A DNA stretch of 64,000 nucleotides from Streptacidiphilus jiangxiensis (GTDB lineage Bacteria > Actinomycetota > Actinomycetes > Streptomycetales > Streptomycetaceae), in assembly GCF_900109465.1 (NCBI RefSeq), contig NZ_FOAZ01000017.1, forward strand, positions 62,001 through 126,000, given 5' to 3'. The notes below the pieces were generated by a model. It was not told where the DNA came from. It made no database searches and saw nothing but the letters and a program-made list of their open reading frames with translations. Both the position numbers and the translations under genes were made by a program. Shown piece after piece: positions 32,562 to 40,968 of this stretch (positions are counted from its first letter, which is position 1; each line of letters opens with the position of its first letter).

Positions 32562-34187
32562 TCAGGCCTGGCTCTGGCCGCGGCCGCGGCCGTCGGGGCG
32601 GGGCTGACGGCGGGGGCGGTTGTTGGAGGCGGCGCGGGGGCCGGACTGGCCGGCGCGGGGGCTCTGCTCGCCCTGGCCGCTGCGGCCACTGCGCTGGGGG
32701 CGGCCCGAGCCCTCGGCACGGCGGGGGCGCTGCGAGCGCTCCGCCCGCGGCGCGGGCGCCGCCGCGGTCTGGACCGGGACGGGGATGGTGACCGGGACGC
32801 CGGACGGGCGCCGGGCGCCCGTGATCCGGACCAGCTCCGGGTCGCCAGGGCGGACCCGGTCGTCGTTGGGCCGGACGCCCGCGTCCCGCAGCAACTGCGT
32901 CATCTCACGGCGCTGGTGCGACAGCACCAGGGTGACCACGGTGCCGGACGCGCCCGCGCGGGCGGTGCGGCCGCCGCGGTGCAGGTAGTCCTTGGGGTCG
33001 GTCGGCGGGTCGACGTTGACGACGAGGTCGAGGTCGTCCACGTGGATGCCGCGGGCCGCGACGTTCGTCGCGATCAACGCGGTGACCTGGCCCTGCTTGA
33101 ACTGCTCCAGGACCCGGTTGCGCTGCGGCTGCGACTTCCCGCCGTGCAGGGCCGCGGCGAGCACGCCGTTGGCGAGCAGGTCCTTGGCCAGGCGGTCGGT
33201 CGCGCGCTTGGTGTCCACGAACATGATCACGCGACCGTCGCGGGACGCGATCTCCAGCGTCACGTCGCGCTTGTCGCCGTCGTTCACGTAGAGCACGTGG
33301 TGCTCCATGCTGGTGACCGCGCCGGCGCTCGGGTCGACGGAGTGGGTGACCGGGTCGCTCAGGAAGCGGCGGACCAGGCGGTCCACGTTCTGGTCGAGGG
33401 TCGCGGAGAACAGCAGTCGCTGCCCGTCCGGACGGACCTGCTCCAGCAGCGCGGTGACCTGCGGCAGGAAGCCCATGTCGGCCATCTGGTCGGCCTCGTC
33501 GAGCACGGTGATCTCGACGCGGTCGAGACGGACGTCGCCGCGGTCCAGCAGGTCCCGCAGGCGACCGGGCGTGGCGATGAGCACGTCGACGCCGCGCTTC
33601 ATCTCGCCGGCCTGGCGGCCGATGGACAGGCCGCCGACAACGGTGGCGACGCGCAGGTTGACGGCGGTCGCGTAGGGGGCGAGCGCGGCGTGCACCTGCT
33701 GGGCCAGCTCGCGGGTCGGCACCAGGACCATCGCCAGCGGCGCCTTGGTGTCGGCGCGGCGTCCGGCCGTGCGGGCCAGCAGTGCGAGACCGAACGCGAG
33801 GGTCTTGCCGGAGCCCGTGCGGCCGCGGCCGAGGACGTCACGTCCGACCAGCGCGTTGGGCAGGGTGGCGGCCTGGATCGGGAACGGCTCGGTGACGCCC
33901 TCGCGCACCAGCGTCGCCTTCAGGGCGCGCGGCAGCTCCATGTCCTCGAAGGACGCGACCGGCGGCAGACCCGGCGTCTCCGGCGTCGGCACCTCGAACT
34001 CGCCCTGCGGGGCGAGGACCTGACGCTTCGCCGGACGGCGCTTCGGCGCCCCGTAGGAGGAGCCGGCCGAGGGGCCGCCACGGCGCTGGCCGCCGCCCTT
34101 CTTCCCGGCGCGCTCCTCCGGGGAGAGGGGACGTCCGAAGCGCGTCGCCGGACGCTGATCGTTGGACCGATTGGTGCGGTGGTTCAC
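32562..34187 (-). CDS. DEAD-box ATP-dependent RNA helicase
   Basis: 541 residues from GTG 34187 (GGAAGG six bases upstream). Helicase core: Q motif region VREGVTEPFPIQAATLPNAL, motif I GRTGSGKTLAF, Ia PTRELAQQV, Ib TPGRLRDLL, II DEAD, III SAT, V TNVAARGIHV and VI HRGGRTARAG. Basic Gly/Arg/Gln/Pro-rich tails at both ends (RPRRAEGSGRPQRSGRSGQG near the C-terminus) should bind RNA. It is of the RhlE-like kind that aids ribosome assembly or mRNA decay at low temperature. The initiator tRNA gene lies upstream on the same strand, separated by a terminator. Confidence 0.93.
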   Translation of the reverse strand: MNHRTNRSNDQRPATRFGRPLSPEERAGKKGGGQRRGGPSAGSSYGAPKRRPAKRQVLAPQGEFEVPTPETPGLPPVASFEDMELPRALKATLVREGVTEPFPIQAATLPNALVGRDVLGRGRTGSGKTLAFGLALLARTAGRRADTKAPLAMVLVPTRELAQQVHAALAPYATAVNLRVATVVGGLSIGRQAGEMKRGVDVLIATPGRLRDLLDRGDVRLDRVEITVLDEADQMADMGFLPQVTALLEQVRPDGQRLLFSATLDQNVDRLVRRFLSDPVTHSVDPSAGAVTSMEHHVLYVNDGDKRDVTLEIASRDGRVIMFVDTKRATDRLAKDLLANGVLAAALHGGKSQPQRNRVLEQFKQGQVTALIATNVAARGIHVDDLDLVVNVDPPTDPKDYLHRGGRTARAGASGTVVTLVLSHQRREMTQLLRDAGVRPNDDRVRPGDPELVRITGARRPSGVPVTIPVPVQTAAAPAPRAERSQRPRRAEGSGRPQRSGRSGQGEQSPRAGQSGPRAASNNRPRRQPRPDGRGRGQSQA

Positions 34188-34224
34188 GACGGACCTTCCA
34201 CAGGGAGCCACAAGAAGAAGCCAC

Positions 34225-34264
34225 AAAAAAGCCCTGTGGGCCCGGCCTTCTGGCCGGGCCCACA
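34225..34264 (-). terminator. Intrinsic terminator of the first initiator tRNA
   Basis: 13-bp stem TGTGGGCCCGGCC / GGCCGGGCCCACA with a 4-nt loop, and on the minus strand a run of six T (34225-34230) a few bases after the stem. Located 10 bp past the tRNA. Confidence 0.9.
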
Positions 34265-34273
34265 GAGTCGTAG

Positions 34274-34347
34274 TAGCGGGGACAGGATTTGAACCTGCGA
34301 CCTCTGGGTTATGAGCCCAGCGAGCTACCGAGCTGCTCCACCCCGCG
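34274..34347 (-). tRNA. Initiator tRNA-fMet (CAT), copy 1, no encoded CCA
   Basis: 74 nt. On the minus strand it begins CGCGGGGTGGAGCAGC and ends GTCCCCGCTA. Anticodon loop CTCATAA is closed by three G-C pairs (GGG/CCC), and position 1 (C) faces T at the acceptor end, both marks of an initiator tRNA. The genomic bases after the discriminator are CTA, so the CCA end must be added. Identical in sequence to the copy at 51487. Confidence 0.95.
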
Positions 34348-34421
34348 TCGGTACTTGAACCGTAACAGAGTTTCGCCGTCCATGTCGGATCCGCCGGGTG
34401 TGACGGCGCCCACGATGCCCC

Positions 34422-34736
34422 TCACTCGGCGGCCGGAGTCCCCCCGGCCAGGGCGGCCCGCAGCTCGTCGACGCCCGGAGCGCCCTGCACGGCACCGCTC
34501 GCGGACCGGTAGAGACGGCAGGACAGGCTCGGCACCGCCCCGGGCACCGCGAACGGGTCGACGCCGTCGACCAGCAGGGTGGGCGACCCCGTCATTCCGG
34601 TGGCCGCGGCCTGCTCGGCATCCCGCACCTCGACCCACTCCACCAGAACCTTCCGCCCGGCCAGCGCGGCGTCGAGCCGCTCGCCGACCAGTCCGGCGTT
34701 CGGGCAGTCCGGGACGGTGAGCACCGTGATCCGCAT
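34422..34736 (-). CDS. Thioredoxin-like protein
   Basis: 104 residues from ATG 34736 (GGAGGAG upstream). It opens MRITVLTVPDCPNAGLVGER, a thioredoxin-fold strand followed by CPNA in place of CxxC, and has the cis-proline region MTGSPTLLVDGVDPF, with another cysteine in PSLSCRLYR. The single N-terminal cysteine suggests a thiol carrier or sensor rather than a dithiol oxidoreductase. It lies between the tRNA and the divergent two-component system. I infer no specific role. Confidence 0.75.
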   Translation of the reverse strand: MRITVLTVPDCPNAGLVGERLDAALAGRKVLVEWVEVRDAEQAAATGMTGSPTLLVDGVDPFAVPGAVPSLSCRLYRSASGAVQGAPGVDELRAALAGGTPAAE

Positions 34737-34839
34737 CGTCGACTCCTCCCGCTCTCCTCGCTCCGGTCTCTCGACGCTCCATCCTCTCAATACCGGGTTC
34801 AGGACGAGAGCGGAGGCAGCGGGGTTCTACGCTGGGGCA

Positions 34840-35595
34840 ATGGCACAGGTCGGCGACACGGCAGCGGGAGCGGGACCGGCGGCGACGGCGGGTAACGCAC
34901 TGGCCGTGCTGGTCGTGGAGGACGACCAGGGGATCGCCGACTCGCTGGTGCGCGGCCTGACCCGGGCCGGTTACCTGGTGCGCCGGGCCGGGACCGGAGC
35001 GGAGGCGCTGGCCGCGCGGCCCACCCCCGACGTGGTGCTGCTCGATCTCGGGCTGCCGGACCTGGACGGGGTGGAGGTCTGCCGACGGCTGCGCCGCCAG
35101 ACGGACGCCGCCATCATCGTGGTCACCGCGCGCGGCGAGGAGGCCGACCGGGTGGCCGCCCTGGACGAGGGCGCGGACGACTACCTGGTCAAGCCGTTCG
35201 GCCTGGCCGAACTGCTGGCCCGGCTGCGCGCGGTGCTGCGTCGCACCCGGCCCAGCGGCGGCGAACTGGTCGTCCACGGGCCGCTGACCGTGGACCCGCG
35301 CACCCAGCGGGTCACCGTCGGCGGGCAGGAGGTCGCGCTGACGCCCAAGGAGTTCGACATCCTGCGCTGCCTGGCCGTGGACCCGGGCCGGGTGGTGACC
35401 CGGCAGGAGATCCTGGAGCGTGCCTGGGACGCCCACTGGTACGGGCCGACGAAGGTGCTGGACGTCCACATCGCCGCACTGCGCCGCAAGCTCGGCGTGC
35501 CGGGCCTGGTGGAGACCGTCTACGGCCGGGGCTTCCGGCTGGGCGACACCGACGCCGCGACGACCCCCTCGGCCGTCCCGGGGCCCGACGCGTGA
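34840..35595 (+). CDS. OmpR-family response regulator
   Basis: 251 residues. Receiver domain with VVEDD near residue 25, phosphoacceptor Asp69 in VVLLDLGLPD, Thr in VVTARG and Lys in DYLVKPF. Winged helix at about 150-235 (ALTPKEFDILRCLA, KVLDVHIAALRRKLG, VYGRGFRLG). No ribosome site precedes the ATG; TACGCT is exactly six bases upstream, the same arrangement as at 9702, so the mRNA is probably leaderless. The stop overlaps the kinase GTG. It may control the electron-transfer operon immediately downstream. Confidence 0.92.
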   Translation: MAQVGDTAAGAGPAATAGNALAVLVVEDDQGIADSLVRGLTRAGYLVRRAGTGAEALAARPTPDVVLLDLGLPDLDGVEVCRRLRRQTDAAIIVVTARGEEADRVAALDEGADDYLVKPFGLAELLARLRAVLRRTRPSGGELVVHGPLTVDPRTQRVTVGGQEVALTPKEFDILRCLAVDPGRVVTRQEILERAWDAHWYGPTKVLDVHIAALRRKLGVPGLVETVYGRGFRLGDTDAATTPSAVPGPDA

Positions 35596-36989
35596 CCAGG
35601 CGCATCGCCCTCAGCGTGCTGAGTCTCGTGCTGGCCCTGCTGGTGCTCGCCGTGGTGCCGCTGGGCATCTCCATCACCGCCCGGGAGAACGACTCCTTCC
35701 GCGAGGAGACCGCCGCCCGGGCGCGGACCGTCGCCTCCGCCGCGGAGGAGCACCTGTCGGACCATCGCTCCGACGCGGACGCCCGTGAGCAGCTCGACGC
35801 CGCCGCGGCGCGTGGGGACTGCGCCCAGGTCTACGACGCGCACGGCACCCTCCTCTACGCGACGCCCTGCCCCACCGGCGCCCTGCCGCCCGGCGCGCCG
35901 GCCGAGGTGCTGCGCACCGGGAAGCCGCAGTCCGCCCAGCGCGACGACCGGTTGACCCTGGCCGTCCCGATCGGCGACACCGTGCCGCCGTCGGGGGCGC
36001 TGGTCTACTCCCGTTCCACCGACGGCCTGGACGAGCAGTTGCTGGCCATCTGGGGCTGGCTCAGCCTGTGCGCGCTGGGCGCACTCGGCGCGGGCGTGCT
36101 GGTGGCGGTGCGGTTGGCCCGCTGGGTCAGCCGCCCCCTGGTCGACCTGGACGAAACGGCGGCCCGGCTGGGCGAGGGCCGGCTCGACGCCCGCGCGACG
36201 GTCACCCGCGGCCCGCCCGAGGTGCGCCGGCTCGCCACCACGTTCAACACCATGGCCTCCCGCACCGAGAACCTCATGCACGGGCACCGCGCGGTGATCG
36301 CCGACGTCTCGCACCAGCTGCGCACCCCGCTCACCGCGTTGCGCCTGCGGCTGGACCTGCTGGCGGCCGACGCGGACCCGGAGACCGCACAGGAGCTGGG
36401 CGGCGCGCAGGACGAGATCGCCCGGCTGTCCCGGCTCGTCGACGGTCTGCTCGCGGTCGCCCGCGCGGAGAACTCCGTCCCCCGGCAGGTGGCGGTGCGC
36501 CTCGACGCCGTGGTGGCCGACCGGATCGCCGCCTGGGAGCCGGTGGCCGAGGAGCGCGGCGTCCGGCTCGCCACTCAGGGCCCGGCCGGGCTGACCGCGC
36601 TGCTGACCTCCGGCGATCTGGAGCAGGTGCTCGACAACCTGTTCGCCAACGCCCTGGACGCCGTCCCGACTGGCGGCCGGATCGTCGTCCGCGCGGTGCC
36701 GGACCCGAAGCAGGGCGAGGTGCTGCTCTCCGTCGTCGACGACGGCCCCGGCATGGACGAGGCGGCACGGGAGCGGGCGTTCCGCCGGTTCGACACCGGG
36801 CGGGCGAGCGGCACCGGGCTGGGCCTGGCCATCGTGCACCGCCTGGTCACCGCGAACGGCGGGCGGGCCGCGCTGGAGCCGACCCCGGGCGGCGGCCTCA
36901 CCGTCCGACTGTGGTTGCTGGCCGCCCCGGTGGCCTCGCGTTCCGAGCGGCGGGAGCGCCGCGACCGCCGGGATCGGCCGAACGACTGA
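35592..36989 (+). CDS. Sensor histidine kinase
   Basis: 465 residues from a GTG overlapping the regulator stop (GTGA). Two membrane helices (about 5-27 and 155-178) flank an extracytoplasmic sensor of about 125 residues with two cysteines. HAMP follows (RLARWVSRPLVDLDETAARL), then HisKA with the phosphorylated His near residue 240 in ADVSHQLRTPLTALRLRLD, and the ATPase boxes NLFANALDAV, DDGPGMD and GTGLGLAIVHRL. The signal is unknown. Context suggests redox or envelope stress. A 16-bp palindrome lies directly after the stop. Confidence 0.93.
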   Translation: MTRRIALSVLSLVLALLVLAVVPLGISITARENDSFREETAARARTVASAAEEHLSDHRSDADAREQLDAAAARGDCAQVYDAHGTLLYATPCPTGALPPGAPAEVLRTGKPQSAQRDDRLTLAVPIGDTVPPSGALVYSRSTDGLDEQLLAIWGWLSLCALGALGAGVLVAVRLARWVSRPLVDLDETAARLGEGRLDARATVTRGPPEVRRLATTFNTMASRTENLMHGHRAVIADVSHQLRTPLTALRLRLDLLAADADPETAQELGGAQDEIARLSRLVDGLLAVARAENSVPRQVAVRLDAVVADRIAAWEPVAEERGVRLATQGPAGLTALLTSGDLEQVLDNLFANALDAVPTGGRIVVRAVPDPKQGEVLLSVVDDGPGMDEAARERAFRRFDTGRASGTGLGLAIVHRLVTANGGRAALEPTPGGGLTVRLWLLAAPVASRSERRERRDRRDRPND

Positions 36990-36991
36990 AC

Positions 36992-37007
36992 CGTCCGCAT
37001 GCGGACG
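36992..37007. promoter_or_regulatory. 16-bp perfect palindrome after the kinase gene
   Basis: CGTCCGCATGCGGACG, perfectly self-complementary, starting two bases past the kinase stop and about 16 bp before the TTCTTAGT element. It could be an operator for the downstream operon or a compact terminator; there is no T-run. Confidence 0.4.
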
Positions 37008-37022
37008 CTGCATGTTTGCCAC

Positions 37023-37030
37023 TTCTTAGT
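37023..37030 (+). promoter_or_regulatory. TTCTTAGT element, copy 1
   Basis: AT-rich octamer TTCTTAGT about 83 bp upstream of the proline-rich protein gene, in otherwise very GC-rich DNA. The same octamer recurs before the cytochrome gene at 40900. Possible binding site of the neighbouring OmpR-type regulator. Confidence 0.4.
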
Positions 37031-37113
37031 ACTTCCTGAACCGGAATCCGACGCTCTGCTGGGCACGCTGGACGGGCAGACCAGCCGTCGCCGACCGCCC
37101 GAGGAGAGCCAGG

Positions 37114-37602
37114 ATGGACTCGTCCGAGCAGCAGCCCGCCGCCCGCGCCCGTTCCCACCGCAGGGACCGCTCGGTGCGCCGCGTGGGCAGCGCCACCCGC
37201 TGGGTGACCGTGGCCGCCGCGGCCGGATCCGTCGCGCTGGCCACCGGCTACGCCCAGGCCTCCACGGGCGGCGGCTCGACAGGCACCACGAGCCCGTCGC
37301 CCTCCCCCTCCGCGTCCACGACGAGTCCGTCCCCGAGCGCGTCCGCGAGCAGTCCCTCGGCGCGCCCGAGCAGCGCCTCTCCCACGCCCACGCCCACCCG
37401 GACGGCGCCCAGCCCGACGACGCCTCGGCCGACGCCGCGCCCCACGCACAGCCTGATCCCCGCCCAGGTCGCCCCGGCGACCACCCGCGCCTACGTGCCG
37501 CCCGCCCCGGCCCCCACCACGGCCGCCCCCGCGCCGACCCAGGCCGCTCCGCCGCCCGCGCCGACCCCGCAGCCCACACACACCACCACGGGTGGCTCAT
37601 GA
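37114..37602 (+). CDS. Membrane-anchored Ser/Pro/Thr-rich protein
   Basis: 162 residues; GGAG seven bases before the ATG. A basic N-terminus (RARSHRRDRSVRRVG) and one hydrophobic segment (WVTVAAAAGSVALATGYAQA) lead into about 115 residues made almost only of Ser, Pro, Thr and Ala. In comparable actinobacterial operons this position is held by a protein with an FMN-binding domain, the ApbE substrate. Here I see neither that domain nor the SGA[ST] flavinylation motif. It may be a surface spacer or a degenerated carrier. The stop overlaps the ApbE start (ATGA). Confidence 0.7.
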   Translation: MDSSEQQPAARARSHRRDRSVRRVGSATRWVTVAAAAGSVALATGYAQASTGGGSTGTTSPSPSPSASTTSPSPSASASSPSARPSSASPTPTPTRTAPSPTTPRPTPRPTHSLIPAQVAPATTRAYVPPAPAPTTAAPAPTQAAPPPAPTPQPTHTTTGGS

Positions 37603-38567
37603 CCATCCCTCCCGTCGCCGCGGCGGAGCCCGGCCAGTCCTCCTTCCCGGTGTTCGGGACGACCGCGCATCTGCTGGTCACCGACCCGGGCACGCTGCCG
37701 CAGGCACTGCGGCTGCTGCGCACCGAGCTGGCCGCGATCGACGCGGCCTGCAGCCGCTTCCGCCCCGACTCTGAGCTCTCCCGCGTCAACGCGGCCGCCG
37801 GGACGGGCCACGCCGTGACCGTGGGCCTGCGGCTGGCCGAGGCCCTGGAGGTGGCGCTGACGGCGGCCGAGGAGAGCGGCGGCCTGGTCGACCCGACGGT
37901 CGGCGCGGCGGTGGTCGGCCTCGGCTACGACCGGACCTTCGCCTCCCTGCGCCCCGAGCAGCTGGGCACCCCCGTGACGGCGCCGGCGCCCGGCCGGCGC
38001 GCGATCGAGTGGGATCCGGCGCGACGTCGGCTGCGCCTGCCCGCCGGCACCGCCCTCGACCTCGGCGCGACGGCCAAGGCCTGGGCCGCCGACCGCGCCG
38101 CACGGCTGCTGGCCGCGTCGATCGGCTGCGGCGTGCTGGTCAACCTCGGCGGCGACCTGGCCGTCTCGGGCGCCACCCCGGCGGGCGGCTGGCGCATCGC
38201 CGTCGCCGACGACCACCGCGCGCCCGCCCCCGACTCCCCCGTCGTCGCCGTGACCGGCGGCGGGATCGCCACCTCCGGCACCGCCGTGCGCACCTGGCGG
38301 CGCGACGGCCACCCGGTGCACCACGTCGTCGACCCGCGCAGCGGCCGCAACCCCGAGCCGTGCTGGCGCACGGTCACCGTCGCCGCCGCGACCTGCGTGG
38401 CCGCCAACACCGCCGCGACCGCCGCCCTGGTCCTGGGCCCCGAGGCCCCGACCGTGCTGCGGCACGCCGGGCTGCCCGCGCGGCTCGTCCACGTGGACGG
38501 CACCGTGCTGCGCCTCGGCGGCTGGCCCGAGGACACCCCTGCGCCTGCCCCGGGAGACGCCGCATGA
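37599..38567 (+). CDS. apbE: FAD:protein FMN transferase (ApbE-like)
   Basis: 322 residues. ApbE landmarks: FGTTAHLLV at the start, AIDAACSRFRPDSELSRVNA, SGGLVDPTVGAAVVGLGYDR, ALDLGATAKAWAADRAARLL, GVLVNLGGDLAVSG and GIATSGTAVRTWRRDGHPVH followed by HVVDPRSGRNP. The enzyme moves FMN from FAD to a Ser/Thr of an exported or membrane flavoprotein. No signal peptide is clear, so it could act inside or be exported with a partner. It sits in a chain of overlapping genes with redox membrane proteins. No acceptor protein with the flavinylation motif is visible in the window. Confidence 0.9.
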   Translation: MTIPPVAAAEPGQSSFPVFGTTAHLLVTDPGTLPQALRLLRTELAAIDAACSRFRPDSELSRVNAAAGTGHAVTVGLRLAEALEVALTAAEESGGLVDPTVGAAVVGLGYDRTFASLRPEQLGTPVTAPAPGRRAIEWDPARRRLRLPAGTALDLGATAKAWAADRAARLLAASIGCGVLVNLGGDLAVSGATPAGGWRIAVADDHRAPAPDSPVVAVTGGGIATSGTAVRTWRRDGHPVHHVVDPRSGRNPEPCWRTVTVAAATCVAANTAATAALVLGPEAPTVLRHAGLPARLVHVDGTVLRLGGWPEDTPAPAPGDAA

Positions 38568-39295
38568 ACGCCGCCCTGCTCGCCGCGAGCACCGCGCCGA
38601 GCCCTCTGTGGTACGCCACCCGCGCCGGCGGCACCGTGGCGCTGGTGCTGCTCACGGCCACGGTCGCGCTCGGCATCGCCGTCGGTGGCCGGCACGCGCC
38701 GCGCACCGTGGCCCGGTTCGAGGTCTCGGCGCTGCACCGGAACCTGGCGTTCCTGACGCTCGTCTTCCTCGCCCTCCACATCGTCACCGCGGTCCTGGAC
38801 ACCTTCGTCCACCTGGGCTGGTGGATCACGCTGGTGCCCTTCACGGCGAACTACCGCACGCTGTGGCTGGGGCTCGGCACGGTCGCCCTCGACCTGCTGC
38901 TCGCGGTCGCGCTGACCAGCGCGACCAGCGGGATCCGGCTCCGGCTCGGGCAGCGCCGGTGGAAGGCCGTGCACTGGCTCGCCTACGCCTCCTGGCCGAT
39001 CGCCGTCTTCCACGCCGCCGGGACCGGGACGGACACCCGCGACACCCTCCAGCTCGCCCTCTACCTGATCTGCCTCGGCGCGGTCGTGCTCGCGGTGTGG
39101 TGGCGGCTGTTCCGGGCCGGGCCCGGACACGCCGTGGCCCGGTGGACGGCCGGACTGGCCACCCTGGCCGTGCCGCTGGCCCTGGTCGGCTTCCTGCACG
39201 TCGGCCCGCTCGCCCCCGGCTGGTCCCACCGCGCCCTCGCACCGGCCGTCACGACGACCGCCGCGCACGCAACGACGGAAGGGGTGACCCGATGA
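38564..39295 (+). CDS. Ferric-reductase-like transmembrane protein
   Basis: 243 residues, six or so membrane helices. Histidines in pairs of helices (SALHRNLAFLTLVFLALHIV, KAVHWLAYASWPIAVFHAAG) are placed as heme ligands of the ferric reductase/YedZ-like transmembrane domain. It has no FAD/NAD domain, so electrons must come from another subunit, for which the NuoF-like protein encoded next is the obvious candidate. Start and stop overlap neighbouring genes by ATGA. Likely role: transfer of electrons across the membrane to an extracytoplasmic acceptor. Confidence 0.85.
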   Translation: MNAALLAASTAPSPLWYATRAGGTVALVLLTATVALGIAVGGRHAPRTVARFEVSALHRNLAFLTLVFLALHIVTAVLDTFVHLGWWITLVPFTANYRTLWLGLGTVALDLLLAVALTSATSGIRLRLGQRRWKAVHWLAYASWPIAVFHAAGTGTDTRDTLQLALYLICLGAVVLAVWWRLFRAGPGHAVARWTAGLATLAVPLALVGFLHVGPLAPGWSHRALAPAVTTTAAHATTEGVTR

Positions 39296-40644
39296 CCGCC
39301 GAGGCCGCCTACGACGAGGCCCACGACGCCACCAGAGCGCTGCCGCTCGCCGACGGCTCCCGTCCCGGCCCGCACGGGACCAGGCTGCTGGCAGGCTGGT
39401 TCCGCACCGGCCGCGCCGCCGACCTGACCGACCACCTGGACCGCTACGGCCCGCTTCCCGCCACTGCTCCCGCACCGCTGCGGCAGGCCGTCGACGAGGC
39501 CGGGCTGACCGGTCGCGGCGGCGCCGCCTTCCCGACCGGCCGCAAGCTGAGCACCGTGGCGGCCGGACGCGGCCCCGCCGTCGTGGTCGCCAACGGCATG
39601 GAGAGCGAGCCGGGCAGCCTCAAGGACCAGACGCTGCTGCAACTGGCCCCGCACCTCGTGCTGGACGGGATCGCGCTGGCCGCCCGCGCCGTCGGCGCGA
39701 ACGCCGCCCACCTGTGCGTGGCCCGGACCCGCACCGAGCAGGTCCGCGCGCTGCGCGGCGCGCTCGCCGAGCGCGTCCGGCTGCGGCTCGACCCGGTCCC
39801 GGTCCAGCTGCACGAGCTGCCGCACCACTACGTCTCCAGCGAGGAGAGCGCGCTGGTCCACTGGCTGAACGGCGGCGACGCCCGGCCCACCGCCACCCCG
39901 CCGCGCCCGTTCGAGAGGGGCGTCGGCAAGCGCCCGACGCTCGTCGACAACGTCGAGACGCTGGCCCAGCTGACCCTGATCGCCCGTTACGGCCCCGCCT
40001 GGTACCGCGAGGCGGGCGCGCCCGACGCGCCCGGCACCACGCTCGTCACGCTCAGCGGCGCCGTCCACCACCCCGGCGTCTACGAAGCCCCCATGGGCGC
40101 ACGACTGGGGCAGCTCCTCGACCATGCGGGCGCGGCGGCCGAGCGGCTGTCCGCCGTCCTGGTCGGCGGCTACTTCGGCAGCTGGCTGCCGGCCGAGGCC
40201 GCGCTGTCGGCCCGGTTCACCAAGCAGGACCTCGCCCAGCTCGGCGCCGGTCCCGGCGCGGGCGTGCTGGTCGCCCTGCCGGAGCGCGCCTGCGGCCTGG
40301 CCGAGACCGCCGACGTCCTGGGTTTCCTCGCCCGCAACAGCGCCCAGCAGTGCGGCCCGTGCCGGTTCGGCCTGCCCGCCGTCGCCGAGGACTTCGCCGC
40401 GCTGGCCGCGGGCCGCCTCGACGGCCCGTCCCTCACGCGCCTGGAGCAGCGCGTCGGCCTGCTCGCCGGCCGCGGCGCCTGCCGCCACCCCGACGGCGCG
40501 TCCCGCCTGGCGGCGACCGCACTGCAGACCTTCGCCGCGGACGTCGCCCGGCACGTGCAGTTCGGCCCGTGCGGTGGCGCGTCCACGTCGCCGGTGCTCG
40601 CCGTGCCGCAGGGTGCGGTGCCCGGCCCCCAGGAGTGGAGGTGA
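39292..40644 (+). CDS. NuoF-like NADH-binding flavoprotein (complex I 51-kDa family)
   Basis: 450 residues. FMN/NADH fold: GRGGAAFPTGRKLSTVAAG, VVANGMESEPGSLKDQTLLQ, then YVSSEESALVHWLNGGDARP and PTLVDNVETLAQL, an SLBB segment (VTLSGAVHHPGVYEAPMG) and a C-terminal iron-sulfur region. The cluster motif reads SAQQCGPCRFG with a distant GACRHP: the first of the four cysteines in NuoF (SCGxCxPC) is Ala, leaving three. It would oxidise NAD(P)H on the inner face and feed the ferredoxin and the membrane protein in the same operon. It is not a complex I subunit by context. Confidence 0.85.
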   Translation: MTAEAAYDEAHDATRALPLADGSRPGPHGTRLLAGWFRTGRAADLTDHLDRYGPLPATAPAPLRQAVDEAGLTGRGGAAFPTGRKLSTVAAGRGPAVVVANGMESEPGSLKDQTLLQLAPHLVLDGIALAARAVGANAAHLCVARTRTEQVRALRGALAERVRLRLDPVPVQLHELPHHYVSSEESALVHWLNGGDARPTATPPRPFERGVGKRPTLVDNVETLAQLTLIARYGPAWYREAGAPDAPGTTLVTLSGAVHHPGVYEAPMGARLGQLLDHAGAAAERLSAVLVGGYFGSWLPAEAALSARFTKQDLAQLGAGPGAGVLVALPERACGLAETADVLGFLARNSAQQCGPCRFGLPAVAEDFAALAAGRLDGPSLTRLEQRVGLLAGRGACRHPDGASRLAATALQTFAADVARHVQFGPCGGASTSPVLAVPQGAVPGPQEWR

Positions 40645-40874
40645 GCGTCGTGCCGTTCACACGATCCCGTGAACTGGCGCTCCGGATCGACCGGATCGCC
40701 TGCGAGGGCCACGGCGCCTGTGCCGAGTTGCTGCCCGAACTGCTCTCCCTGGACGAGTGGGGCTTCCCGATCGTCCACCGCGCCGCCGTCCCGCCCGAGC
40801 TCGCCGCGCACGCGCGGCGCGCGGTCGCCGCCTGTCCGGTGCTGGCGCTGCGTCTGGAGCGTGGCCGGTCGTGA
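40641..40874 (+). CDS. Three-cysteine ferredoxin
   Basis: 77 residues from a GTG overlapping the NuoF-like stop (GTGA), with AGGAG upstream. Cysteines occur as CEGHGAC and, 40 or so residues later, ACPVLAL. The C-x5-C...C-P pattern is that of actinobacterial 3Fe-4S ferredoxins which usually serve cytochromes P450. Here the neighbours suggest it accepts electrons from the NuoF-like protein. Confidence 0.88.
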   Translation: MSVVPFTRSRELALRIDRIACEGHGACAELLPELLSLDEWGFPIVHRAAVPPELAAHARRAVAACPVLALRLERGRS

Positions 40875-40899
40875 CCCTGTCGACGCCGGGCTGAACGAG

Positions 40900-40907
40900 T
40901 TCTTAGT
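40900..40907 (+). promoter_or_regulatory. TTCTTAGT element, copy 2
   Basis: Same octamer as at 37023-37030, same orientation, 69 bp upstream of the cytochrome b-like gene, in the only sizeable gap of the redox cluster. Suggests common control of the operon and the cytochrome gene. Confidence 0.4.
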
Positions 40908-40968
40908 CACCGATCATGCAGACTCTGCGGACAGGTCCCCCGTCGGCCCGCCCGGAAGGAAGCACCCG

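Noticed and set aside
31089-34292. A long plus-strand frame starting with a CxxC-bearing peptide (MACSACEG) and running through the transglycosylase and helicase
   Set aside because: The start of the frame looked like a small zinc ribbon, but it has no ribosome site, overlaps the transglycosylase in another frame and then becomes antisense to the helicase.
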